This document shows positions 1 to 11,200 of a DNA stretch of 64,000 nt, piece by piece; the first letter of the stretch is position 1, and the number at the start of each line of letters is the position of its first letter. The notes under the pieces were generated by a model, which searched no databases, had not been told where the DNA came from, and saw only the letters and a list, made by a program, of their open reading frames with translations. A program made the position numbers and the translations under genes. This DNA comes from Pithys albifrons albifrons (taxonomy: Eukaryota; Chordata; Aves; Passeriformes; Thamnophilidae): positions 12,452,520 through 12,516,519 of the forward strand of contig NC_092460.1 of assembly GCF_047495875.1 (NCBI RefSeq), in the 5' to 3' direction.

Positions 1-195
1 TCTTTAGTACACAGGGCAGTAGTTCAGAGCATTTCTGTTGGAGCCAATCATGTTGTGGGGGATAAGAGATTATGAATGATAGGAAGAATATGAAGGATAG
101 ACCTTCTGACTTGATTGCTGTCTTGCTCATGAGTTTTACAAACAGCAGCATTTTCAGAAGTGTTTAAGGAAATCAATTTGTTCTTTTTTGGGCAG

Positions 196-644
196 AGGGC
201 CCAAAGTTATTTTGTAGATCAGTTGATCTCAGTGAAGAACAAGATGGTTGGGAAGATAGACGAAGATTATTGATTGAGGTGAGTATTTAACATCTCTTCC
301 TTGGTAACTGTGGGCATGAGGAGGGAACACGGCTGCTTATTTGCATGAAGAATTAAGTTCAGGACCTCTAGAAAGGCTGGCAATTTTGTAATTGCCGAGG
401 AACTAAACTTCTGTAGTATACAAGTGTGCATAACATCATGTTATGATGTCCCGTCAGGTAAATTAGTGAATCTCTGTAATGTACAGGACCAGTTACTTAA
501 GTGTATGTAAAAATACAGGTGAATCTAGAAACTTGTATTAATCATTATTATTTTTTTCATAATTTTATGTTGTATTTTAAATATTTCCAGGAATGCAGGA
601 AGAAGCATAAGGATGCAAAAAGGAAAGTGAAAGCAAAACAATAA
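196..644 (+). CDS. NOL8: NOL8 C-terminal end (last two exons of an upstream copy)
   Basis: These are the last two coding exons of a NOL8 gene that begins left of the window. The exons are 196-278 (83 nt, donor GTGAG) and 591-644, ending with the basic C terminus [17 protein letters not shown] and TAA. The basic ending matches the conserved vertebrate NOL8 C terminus. They are identical in layout to the last exons of the complete gene at 40880-40962 and 41275-41328. This shows that a full-length NOL8 copy also precedes PHF7L-A here, so the array has at least two full-length NOL8 copies. Nothing in this piece is broken. Confidence 0.9.
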
Positions 645-1359
645 ATATTTCTTATTTTACTGATCAGAAATGTTTCATATTTCTTCTTTGAAGAAGCTGC
701 CAAACAATGTTACTTTCAAAACCCTTTCAAAAATCTAACAGGAAAGAATATTGGCAAAAACTGCTAAGACTTTGTTTCTAAATAGGGACATGTTTATTTT
801 CAGTTTGATGTTTGTTCCATGTTTTGGGGTTTTGTATGTATGTATATACATATAGAAATACATATATACATATGGTTTAAATGTGACGTGCTGCTTTGTT
901 CGATTTCTGGTAATTATATCATATAATGAAGATCTTCTGCTGTGTCCTCTGGCTCCACTGCTGAAGGCTGAGAAAGAACAGATACCTCTTTCTCTGTAAG
1001 ATTATATAACTTGTATTCTGCCTAACATAATAGAGAGCATATTTTAGATTGATTTACAAATATTTGGACTGTGTTATTTCTAGGGTGAAAGTTTCCCAGA
1101 AGTTAATGAAAATACATACATAATAGACATATATATATACCCATCTATATATGCGTATGTGCATAAATATGTATGTATATTTACATGCATATATAACAGG
1201 TTTATGAAATGAATAATTTGTATTTGTTCACAGAGCTGAATTTTTACTTTTTTACTGAGTTTTTATATTTATAAATACAGGGGACAGATGTTGCTGGTGT
1301 TGTATGCTTGGTATGAAATGAATATCTATTCCTGTATGTTATGTCCACTTAGACCTGTG
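645..1359. other. NOL8 3' flank, AT-rich
   Basis: 3' UTR and flank of NOL8. An AATAAA overlaps the stop region near 640. Two short TA/CA-rich runs lie at about 836-872 and 1115-1200. A sequence starting near 1084 is the point to which the broken psi-NOL8 last exon has been joined. No gene is seen. Confidence 0.6.
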
Positions 1360-1512
1360 CTGCAGAGGCTCTGCCAAGGCCATCCTGGGCACCTGCTGCC
1401 AGGCCCTGCCTGGCCCCAGCCCAGGGACACCCGAGTGCTTTGCCTTTTGCCTGTGTCCAGAGCAGTAGAACTGTCACATTCCCAGCTGTCTCTCAGGCTG
1501 GACCAAGCACTG
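1360..1512 (-). pseudogene. Inverted PHF7-like exon 8/intron 8 relic
   Basis: Read on the minus strand this matches exon 8 and the start of intron 8 of the PHF7-like gene: the region around 4395-4550, with the WECGSCA-type exon, its donor and the following CAGG-rich intron. It is a short, diverged fragment with no flanking exons and is not coding. A longer inverted relic of the same piece lies at 16202-16530. Confidence 0.7.
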
Positions 1513-1880
1513 GACTAAGGTAGTGCAAGTAAGATTCAGCCTCTATTGCAAATAAATCAAGGTAAAGTGACTCATTTGAAACAGCAGGAAAGTAACTGTT
1601 GATACATCTGTCAAATCAGTAACTTCTATATCAAATTTTCACCTCAAACAAGTAATTTTAAGAGATTATAATGTGTTTAAATTTGTACGTGTGGCTGGGC
1701 TTCACCAATGAAGATTTGGGAAGGGCTCTCCTCATGTGGGTGTGCCCTTCCAGCCTGCACAGTGGATTTTTTTGGGGAGGCACAGGGTGCGCAGAACTGG
1801 CCCCACCGTTTAAGTCCTAAGGATCATCTGCCATGGCCGAGCAAGCTTGGACTGTGACAGTGAAGTCCTCAGGACTACAA

Positions 1881-1986
1881 CCTACAGCCCCTGATGTTCC
1901 CAGGAGGTCTCCCATCCAAGTACTAACCAGGACTGACCCTGCTAAGCTTCCGAGATCTGATGGGATTGGATGTTAGGGTGGAATTT
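1881..1986 (-). pseudogene. 5S rRNA-like pseudogene
   Basis: On the minus strand about 106 bases follow the vertebrate 5S rRNA: GATCTCGGAAGCT is nearly intact, followed by the AGCAGGGTC and GGTTAGTACTTGGATGGGAG blocks (the internal promoter region), then a decayed CCTGGGAA and the GCTGTAGG end. The 5' third is diverged, and no T-run terminator follows directly. It is more likely a dead copy, or the head of a 5S-derived SINE, than an active gene. The same element is at 42565-42670. Confidence 0.82.
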
Positions 1987-2099
1987 AACTGCCCTCCTGT
2001 TTAAACATAGTATTAATAACTGTCCTCACAGCTTTGAATTTAAGGTGGGGGCAAATTATGCTTTCTATTATTGTTGACATAAGACCTGCCTCGGAACCT

Positions 2100-2523
2100 C
2101 GGCTGCCGAGGGGAGGTGTCACAGTGGGTGGTGGGGGCTGAGGCCAATCCCGCCCATATTCCAGGTGCACGCTGCTGATGTCACAGTGGCCACTGTGACC
2201 TATGGGGCCAAGGGTACAAAAGGGAACTCTGGGCTCAGGCCCTGTGTCAGTGTTACCTGACAACGCGAGGAGAAGGAAGAGGAGGATAGAGCTGCCCAGG
2301 GAGAGCCTCACAGTTTCAGGCTCTCAGCCTGTGCTGCAACGTCGTCCACCTCGCACTTCTCAGAATCAGCAAAGGAGCATCTCAAGGTGACTGTGGTGTT
2401 CCTTGACTGGACAAGAGAAGGGGGAGAGGGGCAGAAGCCTCTCTCGTATTTCAGAGCCAGCGGAGAAGAGTCTGGAGCAGACCTCAGTGTTCCAGTGTCA
2501 GGGTCTGACCGCTGAGACGCACC
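2100..2523 (+). promoter_or_regulatory. Putative PHF7L-A promoter and 5' UTR
   Basis: A GC-richer block just upstream of the start codon. It contains a perfect 20-bp palindrome at 2180-2199 (GTCACAGTGGCCACTGTGAC) and a weak TATA-like TACAAAAG at about 2215. A likely non-coding exon ends at 2386 (CTCAAG then GTGACT). The same layout precedes the B copies, where the palindrome is damaged. The transcription start is not determinable from sequence. Confidence 0.45.
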
Positions 2524-5500
2524 ATGTCAGACAGGACAGAGGAAGCCCCCGGAGTGAGTGACCCAGGTGAGACCAAAGTGCCCCTCCCACAGCCGGGCAG
2601 AGGGGCTGTCAAGGATGGCCAGTGCAGGGCTGGAAGTGGTGGCAGGGGAGGCAGGAGCCATCCAGCCATCTCGGGGCTGGGGCCCTCCTTTGCTCAGCAA
2701 GCCGGGCCCAGCTGGGGCAGGAGGCACCTGCTGGGACACCTGTGCCCACAATGGCCCATCCTCTCCAAGGCCTCCAGCCCTGTCCTTCATCCAGGCAGTC
2801 ACAGAGCAGTCACAGAGCAGCCCTTGGGGTCAATCCCACAGGGATGCTGTCCCCAGCCCCGCAGAGGTGCCATTCCTGGTGCCATTGACTCTCTCCCTTT
2901 CAGCATGCCTGCTGTGTAAACGATCAGAGGCTGACCCGGACATCTGTGGGAAAAAACTTGAGAGATGTGGGCTCTGTGCCCACATGTTCTGCCTGGTGAG
3001 TTGCTCTCTGGGTTCCCTCCAGCTTTCCAACACGCAGTCCCTGCCACTCTGTCCTTACGAGCGCATCGTCTTTCCTGCAGTTTTTTGCCACTCTCCTTCA
3101 TCAGCAAGGGAATGAGCGGGTAGGATTCCTGGGCTTTCTCCCAAAGGATATCCTACTGGCTGTCCACCGGCTGGCACAGAAGGTGAGAGCCTGACATGAG
3201 CGGGGAGATTTGTACCAGGCGAGGTTTGCTGGAGCTTAGCCCAGACCCCAAGAAAGGAAGACCTGCCCTTGCCAACAGCTCTGGGACCAGGAGGAGACCC
3301 CAGGGCTGCTGCTGATGGGGCTGTTGTGCTCTTTCCAGCGCTGCTTCATCTGTGGCCAGAGCGGGGCCACCATCACCTGCTGTGAAATGGAGTGTGACCT
3401 GAGCTTCCACCTGCCCTGTGCCAAGGAGGCTGGCTGTGTCACCCAGTACATTACACCGTACAGGTACCTCCTTCCCCCTCCTCTCCACCACCAGGGAGGA
3501 GCCCAGCACTTCTCACCCCACCCATCTCTTGTGTCCCCAGCTCCTACTGCCCTGCACACAGACCACAGCAGGCAGTGGAGGCGACTCTCGAGCCAGGCAC
3601 CCAATGCCTCATCTGCATGGAGCCTGTGGAGGACAGAAAGACTTTCAAGACCATGGTGTGCCCAGAGTGCAAAAGCACCTGGTTCCACAGGGACTGCATC
3701 CAAGTAGGAGTAGTTTCCTCACACCCAGGGGAACAGCAGGGGCTCAGCAGCACCAGGGCCTCACTCAGCGCTGCTTGTTTCTCCTGCAGGGACAGGCTCT
3801 GTCTGCAGGTATTTTAGCCTTCCAGTGCCCCCTCTGCAGAGGCCATCGGGAATTTCTCATGGATATGTTCAATGTGGGGATCCGAATCCCCTTCAGGTTG
3901 GTGTCCTTCTGCCTGGCTCACAACACAGGAGGCTGCAAGTCTTGGCCCTGCACTGCTTTGGGAGGGCCACGTTCAGCTTCTCACAGGAGTTGGAAATGGC
4001 ACAGTGGAAAGGGCAGGGACTCACCTGCCAGATGCCAGGGCAGGCGGAGCTCATCAGTTTTCCTTTTCCCTGTCAGAAAGCCATTATGGGAGGAAGGCAA
4101 TGCATTCAGGGACCTGGGAGTGAGGCACCACCAGTGCAATGCCAGAGAGTGTCTTTATCCAGGAGGCAGAGAGGAGGCAGAGGAAGAGGGGTAAGTTGCC
4201 AGAGGGGGGCCGTGGGGGGCTCTGCAGAGGATCTGTGCCTTGGCAAGGGCTGAAAGCAGAAGGAGCCTGAAGGAGAGCTTGGCCAGATATCCCATGCTTT
4301 TGACACTTTGTCCTCACGGCCATCAATCTTTTTGCTTCCCCAGGCCCTGGGAAATGCTCCTGTGCAGCTCCTGTGCTGCCGAGGGTACCCACAAACGCTG
4401 CTCCAGCCTGACAGACAGCGCAACCAGCTGGGAATGTGGCAGTTGTGCTCCTCTGGACACAGGTAAGAGACAAAGCACACAGGTGCCCCTGGGCTGGGGC
4501 CATGCAGGGCCTGGCATCAGGTGGCCAGGATGGCTTGGCAGAGCCTGTCTGCTCCAGGAGGGCTGGGGGCACTGCTCTGGCCCAGCCTGCCTTGGGCCTG
4601 GGGAGCCCTTGACCTTCCCACTTCCCCTTACAGCCCCCGGGAATGAGTCAGAGCTGGACATCCCTGACCTGGGCACACAGGACAGCAGCTCCTCCACCAG
4701 TCCTGGGCCTGACCTCACACAAAATGGCTCCTGCCAGCAAGGTCAGGCCCCAGATCCACAGGGCCAGCGCAGAACTCTGCGTGACAGAACCCATGTGCCA
4801 ACACCAAGTGCTGGGCAGCGCCAGCCCAGGCAGAGACAATCGGGGACATCCTGCAGGCAAAACTGCTCCCGCCTGCAACATCGGACCCCAGATCCACCTA
4901 TCGGGTCCACAAGTCCCCATGACAGGAGCCGCGTGAGACCATCAGGTATTGCGAGTCGCACACGTAGCCAGGAGGAAACAGGGACATCGCGCAGGCAAAA
5001 CTGCTCCCGCCTGCAACGGCAGACGCCAGATCGACCTGGTGGGTCCAGAGGTCGTTGTGACAGAAGATGTGTGAGACCACTAAGTTCTGGGAGTAGCAGC
5101 TCCAGTCAGGAAGAAACAGAGGCATCCCACAGGGGAAAACGTCCCCACCTGCAATGGCAGACCCCAGATCGATCTCGCAGGTCCAGAAGTCGACGTGACA
5201 GAAGGCGTGCGAGATCACCAAGTGCTGGGAGTCGCGGCTCCAGTGAGGAAGTGACAGAGACATCCCGCAGGGGAAAACGTCCCGGCCAGCAACGGCAGAC
5301 CCCAGATCGATCTCGCAGGTCCAGAAGTCGACGTGACAGAAGGCGTGCGAGATCACCAAGTGCTGGGAGTCGCGGCTCCAGTGAGGAAGTGACAGAGACA
5401 TCCCGCAGGGGAAAACGTCCCGGCCAGCAACGGCAGACCCCAGATCGATCTCGCAGGTCCAGAAGTCGACGTGACAGAAGGCGTGCGAGATCACCAAGTG

Positions 5501-7509
5501 CTGGGAGTCGCGGCTCCAGTGAGGAAGTGACAGAGACATCCCGCAGGGGAAAACGTCCCGGCCAGCAACGGCAGACCCCAGATCGATCTCGCAGGTCCAG
5601 AAGTCGACGTGAAAGAAGGCGTGCGAGATCACCAAGTGCTGGGAGTCGCGGCTCCAGTGAGGAAGTGACAGAGACATCCCGCAGGGGAAAACGTCCCGGC
5701 CAGCAACGGCAGACCCCAGATCGATCTCGCAGGTCCAGAAGTCGACGTGAAAGAAGGCGTGCGAGATCACCAAGTGCTGGGAGTCGCGGCTCCAGTGAGG
5801 AAGTGACAGAGACATCCCGCAGGGGAAAACGTCCCGGCCAGCAACGGCAGACCCCAGATCGATCTCGCAGGTCCAGAAGTCGACGTGACAGAAGGCGTGC
5901 GAGATCACCAAGTGCTGGGAGTCGCGGCTCCAGTGAGGAAGTGACAGAGACATCCCGCAGGGGAAAACGTCCCCGCCAGCAACGGCAGACCCCAGATCGA
6001 TCTCGCAGGTCCAGAAGTCGACGTGACAGAAGGCGTGCGAGATCACCAAGTGCTGGGAGTCGCGGCTCCAGTGAGGAAGTGACAGAGACATCCCGCAGGG
6101 GAAAACGTCCCCGCCAGCAACGGCAGACCCCAGATCGATCTCGCAGGTCCAGAAGTCGACGTGACAGAAGGCGTGCGAGATCACCTAGTGCTGGGAGTCG
6201 CGGCTCCAGTGAGGAAGTGACAGAGACATCCCGCAGGGGAAAACGTCCCGGCCAGCAACGGCAGACCCCAGATCGATCTCGCAGGTCCAGAAGTCGACGT
6301 GACAGAAAGCGTGCGAGATCACCTAGTGCTGGGAGTCGCGGCTCCAGTGAGGAAGTGACAGAGACATCCCGCAGGGGAAAACGTCCCGGCCAGCAACGGC
6401 AGACCCCAGATCGATCTCGCAGGTCCAGAAGTCGACGTGACAGAAGGCGTGCGAGATCACCAAGTGCTGGGAGTCGCGGCTCCAGTGAGGAAGTGACAGA
6501 GACATCCCGCAGGGGAAAACGTCCCGGCCAGCAACGGCAGACCCCAGATCGATCTCGCAGGTCCAGAAGTCGACGTGACAGAAGGCGTGCGAGATCACCA
6601 AGTGCTGGGAGTCGCGGCTCCAGTGAGGAAGTGACAGAGACATCCCGCAGGGGAAAACGTCCCGGCCAGCAACGGCAGACCCCAGATCGATCTCGCAGGT
6701 CCAGAAGTCGACGTGACAGAAGGCGTGCGAGATCACCAAGTGCTGGGAGTCGCGGCTCCAGTGAGGAAGTGACAGAGACATCCCGCAGGGGAAAACGTCC
6801 CGGCCAGCAACGGCAGACCCCAGATCGATCTCGCAGGTCCAGAAGTCGACGTGACAGAAAGCGTGCGAGATCACCAAGTGCTGGGAGTCGCGGCTCCAGT
6901 GAGGAAGTGACAGAGACATCCCGCAGGGGAAAACGTCCCCGCCTGCAACGGCAGACCCCAGATCGATCTCGCAGGTCCAGAAGTCGACGTGAAAGAAGGC
7001 GTGCGAGATCACCAAGTGCTGGGAGTCGCGGCTCCAGTGAGGAAGTGACAGAGACATCCCGCAGGGGAAAACGTCCCCGCCAGCAACGGCAGACCCCAGA
7101 TCGATCTCGCAGGTCCAGAAGTCGACGTGACAGAAAGCGTGCGAGATCACCAAGTGCTGGGAGTCGCGGCTCCAGTGAGGAAGTGACAGAGACATCCCGC
7201 AGGGGAAAACGTCCCCGCCTGCGACATCAGACCGCGGATCCATCCAGCCGGTCAAGAAGTCGTCATGACAGAAGCTTTGTAAGACGACCAAGTACTGGGA
7301 GCTGCAGGTCCCGCCAGGAATCGTCAGGGGGATCCCGCAGGCAAAACCGCTCCCTCCAACGTCAAAACTCAGATTCATCCAGCCTATCCAGAAGGCCCCA
7401 CCCCAGAAGCTGCCCGCCTGCACCGAGTGCTGGGAGGCGAAACCGAAGGGAGAACACGTTGGGAACATCCCGCAGGCGAAACCACTCCCGCCAGCAGGGT
7501 CGTTCCTGA
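2524..7509 (+). CDS. PHF7: PHF7-like PHD/RING protein with RS-repeat tail (PHF7L-A1)
   Basis: Nine exons join in phase to 1246 codons: 2524-2566, 2904-2995, 3081-3182, 3339-3463, 3541-3703, 3790-3896, 4077-4190, 4344-4462 and 4634-7509. All introns are GT-AG. Residues 15-288 follow PHF7/G2E3 exon by exon: an extended PHD finger (CLLC, C-x2-C-x-H, then RCFICGQSGA and FHLPC), a RING/PHD-like centre (CLICMEP, FHRDCIQ, CPLC), and a third Cys-rich module (CNARECLYPGG, CSSCAAEGTHKRCSSL, WECGSC). PHF7 family members read H3K4 methylation and ubiquitinate histones in male germ cells; that role here is inferred. Exon 9 adds a tail of about 960 residues, rich in Arg and Ser, most of it 46-residue repeats. 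Ordinary PHF7 is only about 380 residues. The start is the first ATG of exon 1, as in all copies. Confidence 0.85.
5163..7232 (+). repeat. 138-bp coding minisatellite (15 units, RS repeats)
   Basis: Fifteen units of exactly 138 bp, counted from the CCCAGATCGATCTC block (5163, 5301, up to 7095). Each encodes 46 residues with DRSRRSRSRR, RARSPSAGSRGSSEE and TSRRGKRP segments. Units differ at a few codons: D/E after SRR, R/K in DRRR or DRKR, and G/R before QQ. Degenerate older units flank the array on both sides (4800-5162 and 7233-7500). The unit length is a multiple of three, so copy-number change keeps the frame open. Confidence 0.97.
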
Positions 7510-7662
7510 AATCCATGCAGCCAGTCAAGACGTTGCCCTGGTTCCCGAAATCCACGCAGCCAGTCAAGACCTTGCCCTGACAGAAGACGTGAGAACACAA
7601 AGTGACAGGAGTTGTGCTCACCAGTGGGACGGTGAGACAGGGACTCACCACTGGCAGGCACC

Positions 7663-8284
7663 ATGTTAGAGGGCAAGGAGGAAGCCCCCGGAGTGAGTGA
7701 CCCAGATGAGACCAAAGTTCCCCTCCCACAGCCGGGCAGAGGGGCTGTCAGGATGGCCAGTGCAGGGCTGGAAGTGGTGGCAGCGGAGGCAGGAGCCATC
7801 CAGCCATCCCGGGGCTGGGGCCCTCCTTTGCTCAGCAAGCCGGGCCCAGCTGGGGCAGGAGGCACCTGCTGGGACACCTGTGCCCACAATGGCCCATCCT
7901 CTCCAAGGCCTCCAGCCCTGTCCTTCATCCAGGCAGTCACAGAGCAGCCCTTGGAGTCAATCCCACAGCCCCGCAGAGGTGCCATTCCTGGTGCCATTGA
8001 CTCTCGCCCTTCCAGCATGCCTGCTGTGTAAACGATCAGATGCTTACCCAGATATCTGCAGGAAAAAACTTGAGATGGGCACTGTGGCCACATGTTCTTC
8101 ATGCTGAATTGCTCCGTGGGCTCCCTCCAGCTTTCCAAGACACAGTCCCTGCCTCACTGTCTTTACGAGCACATTGTCTTTGGCCAATCTCCTTTATCAG
8201 CAAGAGAACGATTGGACAGGACTCCTGGCCTTTCTCCCCCCAAGCAATACCCTACTTGTTCTCAACTGGGTGGCCCAAAACTGA
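7663..8284 (+). pseudogene. Broken PHF7-like 5' fragment
   Basis: The start codon region (MLEGKEEAPGVSDP) and exon 1 resemble PHF7L-A, but the donor GT is now AT (CCAG then ATGAG at 7706). An exon-2-like stretch (CLLCKRSDAYPDIC) at about 8016-8106 has indels and runs into a stop. Exon-3-like DNA follows and is cut at about 8285, where NOL8 sequence begins. No functional product is expected. Confidence 0.8.
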
Positions 8285-11200
8285 AGACCCCAAAACTGCT
8301 TTCCTAAAAGATGACGATGAATGTAAGCAATAAAGGCAGAATGTGAAGCTAATACATGTGAGAACAGGAAGACAGGCCTTCTGGAAGATAAGGAGCTTTG
8401 TCTTCATGCTGCTGCTTCAAAGGAACCTACAAGAGACAAACAGGAACAGGACAACCAGAGGAGGCTGGCGGCTCTGGAGGAGAGACACAGGGAGAGAGAA
8501 CTCCAGAAGAAACTCATTCAAGGAGCACTTTCGAATCTGGTAATTACACTCACAACTTTTATCTGAATAGTCCAGAGTACAAGGAAAAGGGTAATTAATG
8601 TATGTGAATTAAGATTCCTAAAAATCATAGTCTGGATTTTCTGATACATTGCCAGTTTTGAGTATATATAAAATCCTGCATACCTCGTCCCTGGAATGCC
8701 TCTGGAGTTGCAGGAGGAATAGCAGAGGTCATGGAAACACCTTTTAGATACTTCTGTATGACTGCAGCAAGTACTTGCTGTGTTTGACCTGACATTTCCC
8801 CCTTTTCTAGGACGGCCAGCCAGCAGGGAAGCACAAACACATCCTATTCGATTCAGACACGGAAAATGAGACGTTGAAAAAAGACGCAAGTTTGGGAAAT
8901 ATGCCTGGAGAAGTAAGTGTTATTAGGCAAAAGCCCTGTGTGACCATGCCTTTTGTTCTGAAGATTAGATTTCCTAGTGAAGTGCCAGAGAAATGTAGGT
9001 AAGTTTTGAATTAACATCAGACAGGTTTGAAAGAACTTAACCATTCATCTGAGAAAGCTTGAGAGCTTGGAGAATTTGGAAGGAGTTTGAGATTGGTATA
9101 GAAGGTATTCTAACTTAGAAGAGAAAGAACTTCTGTATAATTAGTGTTGAAATTCCTCTGCTTTTAGGCAAAGGCTGGGGAGGAGATTGGGCTTGAGCAG
9201 TACAGAAGTATTCTGCTCTTTCTGAGACTGGATGAACTGCTAAGGCAGTATCTTGTTTTTGTTGAGCTCCAAAGAACTGTGTAAGGCTTCGTCTTTACTA
9301 TCATTAGCAGACTCCTCATGATTTTACTGCCATGGTTTAGTACAATTTAATACTTTTTTTTTCTCAAATAGAACTTCTTACCTATGACATTTTTTAATCG
9401 CATCTCTGCTAAAACTTTAAAGCATTGGGTTTGCTTTTGTTGGGATTTTTCCTTGTAATTGTAGTGAGATTAGGACCATTATCGTTATTTAGCCATTGAT
9501 ATTTTTAAGACGATCTTCCTACCTTTTATGTGGATATTTTTCCTGTGGTCAAATTGAACAATCATAATTTTAATTTTATAATTATAAACCAGAATTGCAC
9601 AAGGTGTGTATACAAGGTAAGATTGGCAGTAGATTGATCAGTGCTGGAAATGCACAGGGTTGTGCAGGAAATCCACTTTTTAAGGTAAACTGGAAAGTAC
9701 ACGCACAAAATTGGTACTGATTTATATTGTCAGATGTAAATAACCTCCTCCTTGTGTTTTTCCTTTTTGTTTAACAAAGGATAAATCTGCTCCCAAGCCT
9801 TCAGGCAAACTGTTTGAGAGCAACGAGAACGAGCAAGACAACACGGACGATGAACGATTCATAATTTAACCACAGTTTGAAGGCTAAGCTGGGGAAGAAG
9901 TGAGTGAACCCATCACTGGAATTTAGTTTTCCTCTGAGAGTCTATAGGGCCACTTCAGAGGAACAGAACTGGTAGGCTTGTATTATTGCTGAGTATGGTT
10001 TTTATCAATTTACAATAGAATTCCCTTCAACAGAGGAAAGAGTGGCCATGGAGGAAATAATGTGTGGTGTTATCTTTGTATCCAAAGAAATTCCTGGAGA
10101 AGGCCCCAGGAGCTAAAAATTGTTGGTATGTTCTAATTAAGTCTGAAAAAAAGGGGATTGAACGTTGCTGATTTCCTCCTCCAGTGCTTAAGAGCACTTG
10201 TTTCATTTGTTTAGCTCCTGAGGCTGCAGTCCCGATTTGGCACCGATGAAAGATTCCGCATGGAAGCCCGATTCCTGGAGAGTGACAGTGAGGAGGAAGG
10301 TAAAGCTGCCCATACTTCCTGGTTACTGGTAGTAATGGAGCCATATCATGGAGCTTCAGCTTTTGAAGCACCTTATGGCCTCCTTTGGCTTCTTTGGTGA
10401 TCCCTTAAAAGAAAACCACCCACCTCTGCTGTGGCTCTGCATGGGAAACACCAGGGGTGGCTGTGCTTTCTTAAAGGTGTATGCTGCAAAAGTATTTGGA
10501 ACAGCTGAGTGAGGCACATGTGCCTAATAAAACAACATTTGAGACTATTTTTAATACAGCATGATATCAGAATGTGTTTATCCACATTGAAAAACTGGGT
10601 AAGCGGTGACTTAGAAAAACCCCCTTTTGGATCATTATATTCATTTAAACTGTTTGTTTTGTAGCCATCCTGCAGCCTGTGGCTGATTTGGCAGTCTTAA
10701 GTAGGGTCATTTTTTTTCTTTAGCAGCAGAAGGCAGAAAAGCTGAAAATAGAAAAAGTTTGAATATCCACCCCCAAGAAAAAGAAATTAACCCAGTTTTC
10801 AGGATTCAATTTCTTTCTGAAACTTAAATTTAGCCTCACTCTGCTATTCCCTTCATTGCTTTCATGTGATCTTCTGTAGAGTATCAGCAGTGGCAGAGGG
10901 GTTGCAGTTACATGACAGCAGCAGGAAACATGTTAAATACCTGATCTGGCCTTCACATGAAATAGATGCCCAGAACTGTTCTAACCCAAGATTTTCTACA
11001 GTGCAAGGGACAAAGTCTCTGAGTAGCTTTTAGATAAAGGAAGTGATGTGTTGATAGACGTGAGCTCTGCTAGTACTGTAGTGATACTATGCATCAAATA
11101 TCACAGGCTTAGCAGGGAAAATATAATGTATTTCTTGTTATCTTAGCAGAGACAAAGAGCTTGAAGGCAGATGAGGAAGACGAACTTGCTGCAGAGAAAA

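Noticed and set aside
4898..6184. Long minus-strand open frames across the 138-bp repeats (also 6323-7729, 45582-49517)
   Set aside because: The unit length is divisible by three, so a frame free of stops in one unit is free in all. These are shadows of the sense RS repeats with no family resemblance.
5163..7232. CRISPR-like regular repeats
   Set aside because: Units are contiguous 138-bp tandem copies without unique spacers, in a vertebrate coding exon.
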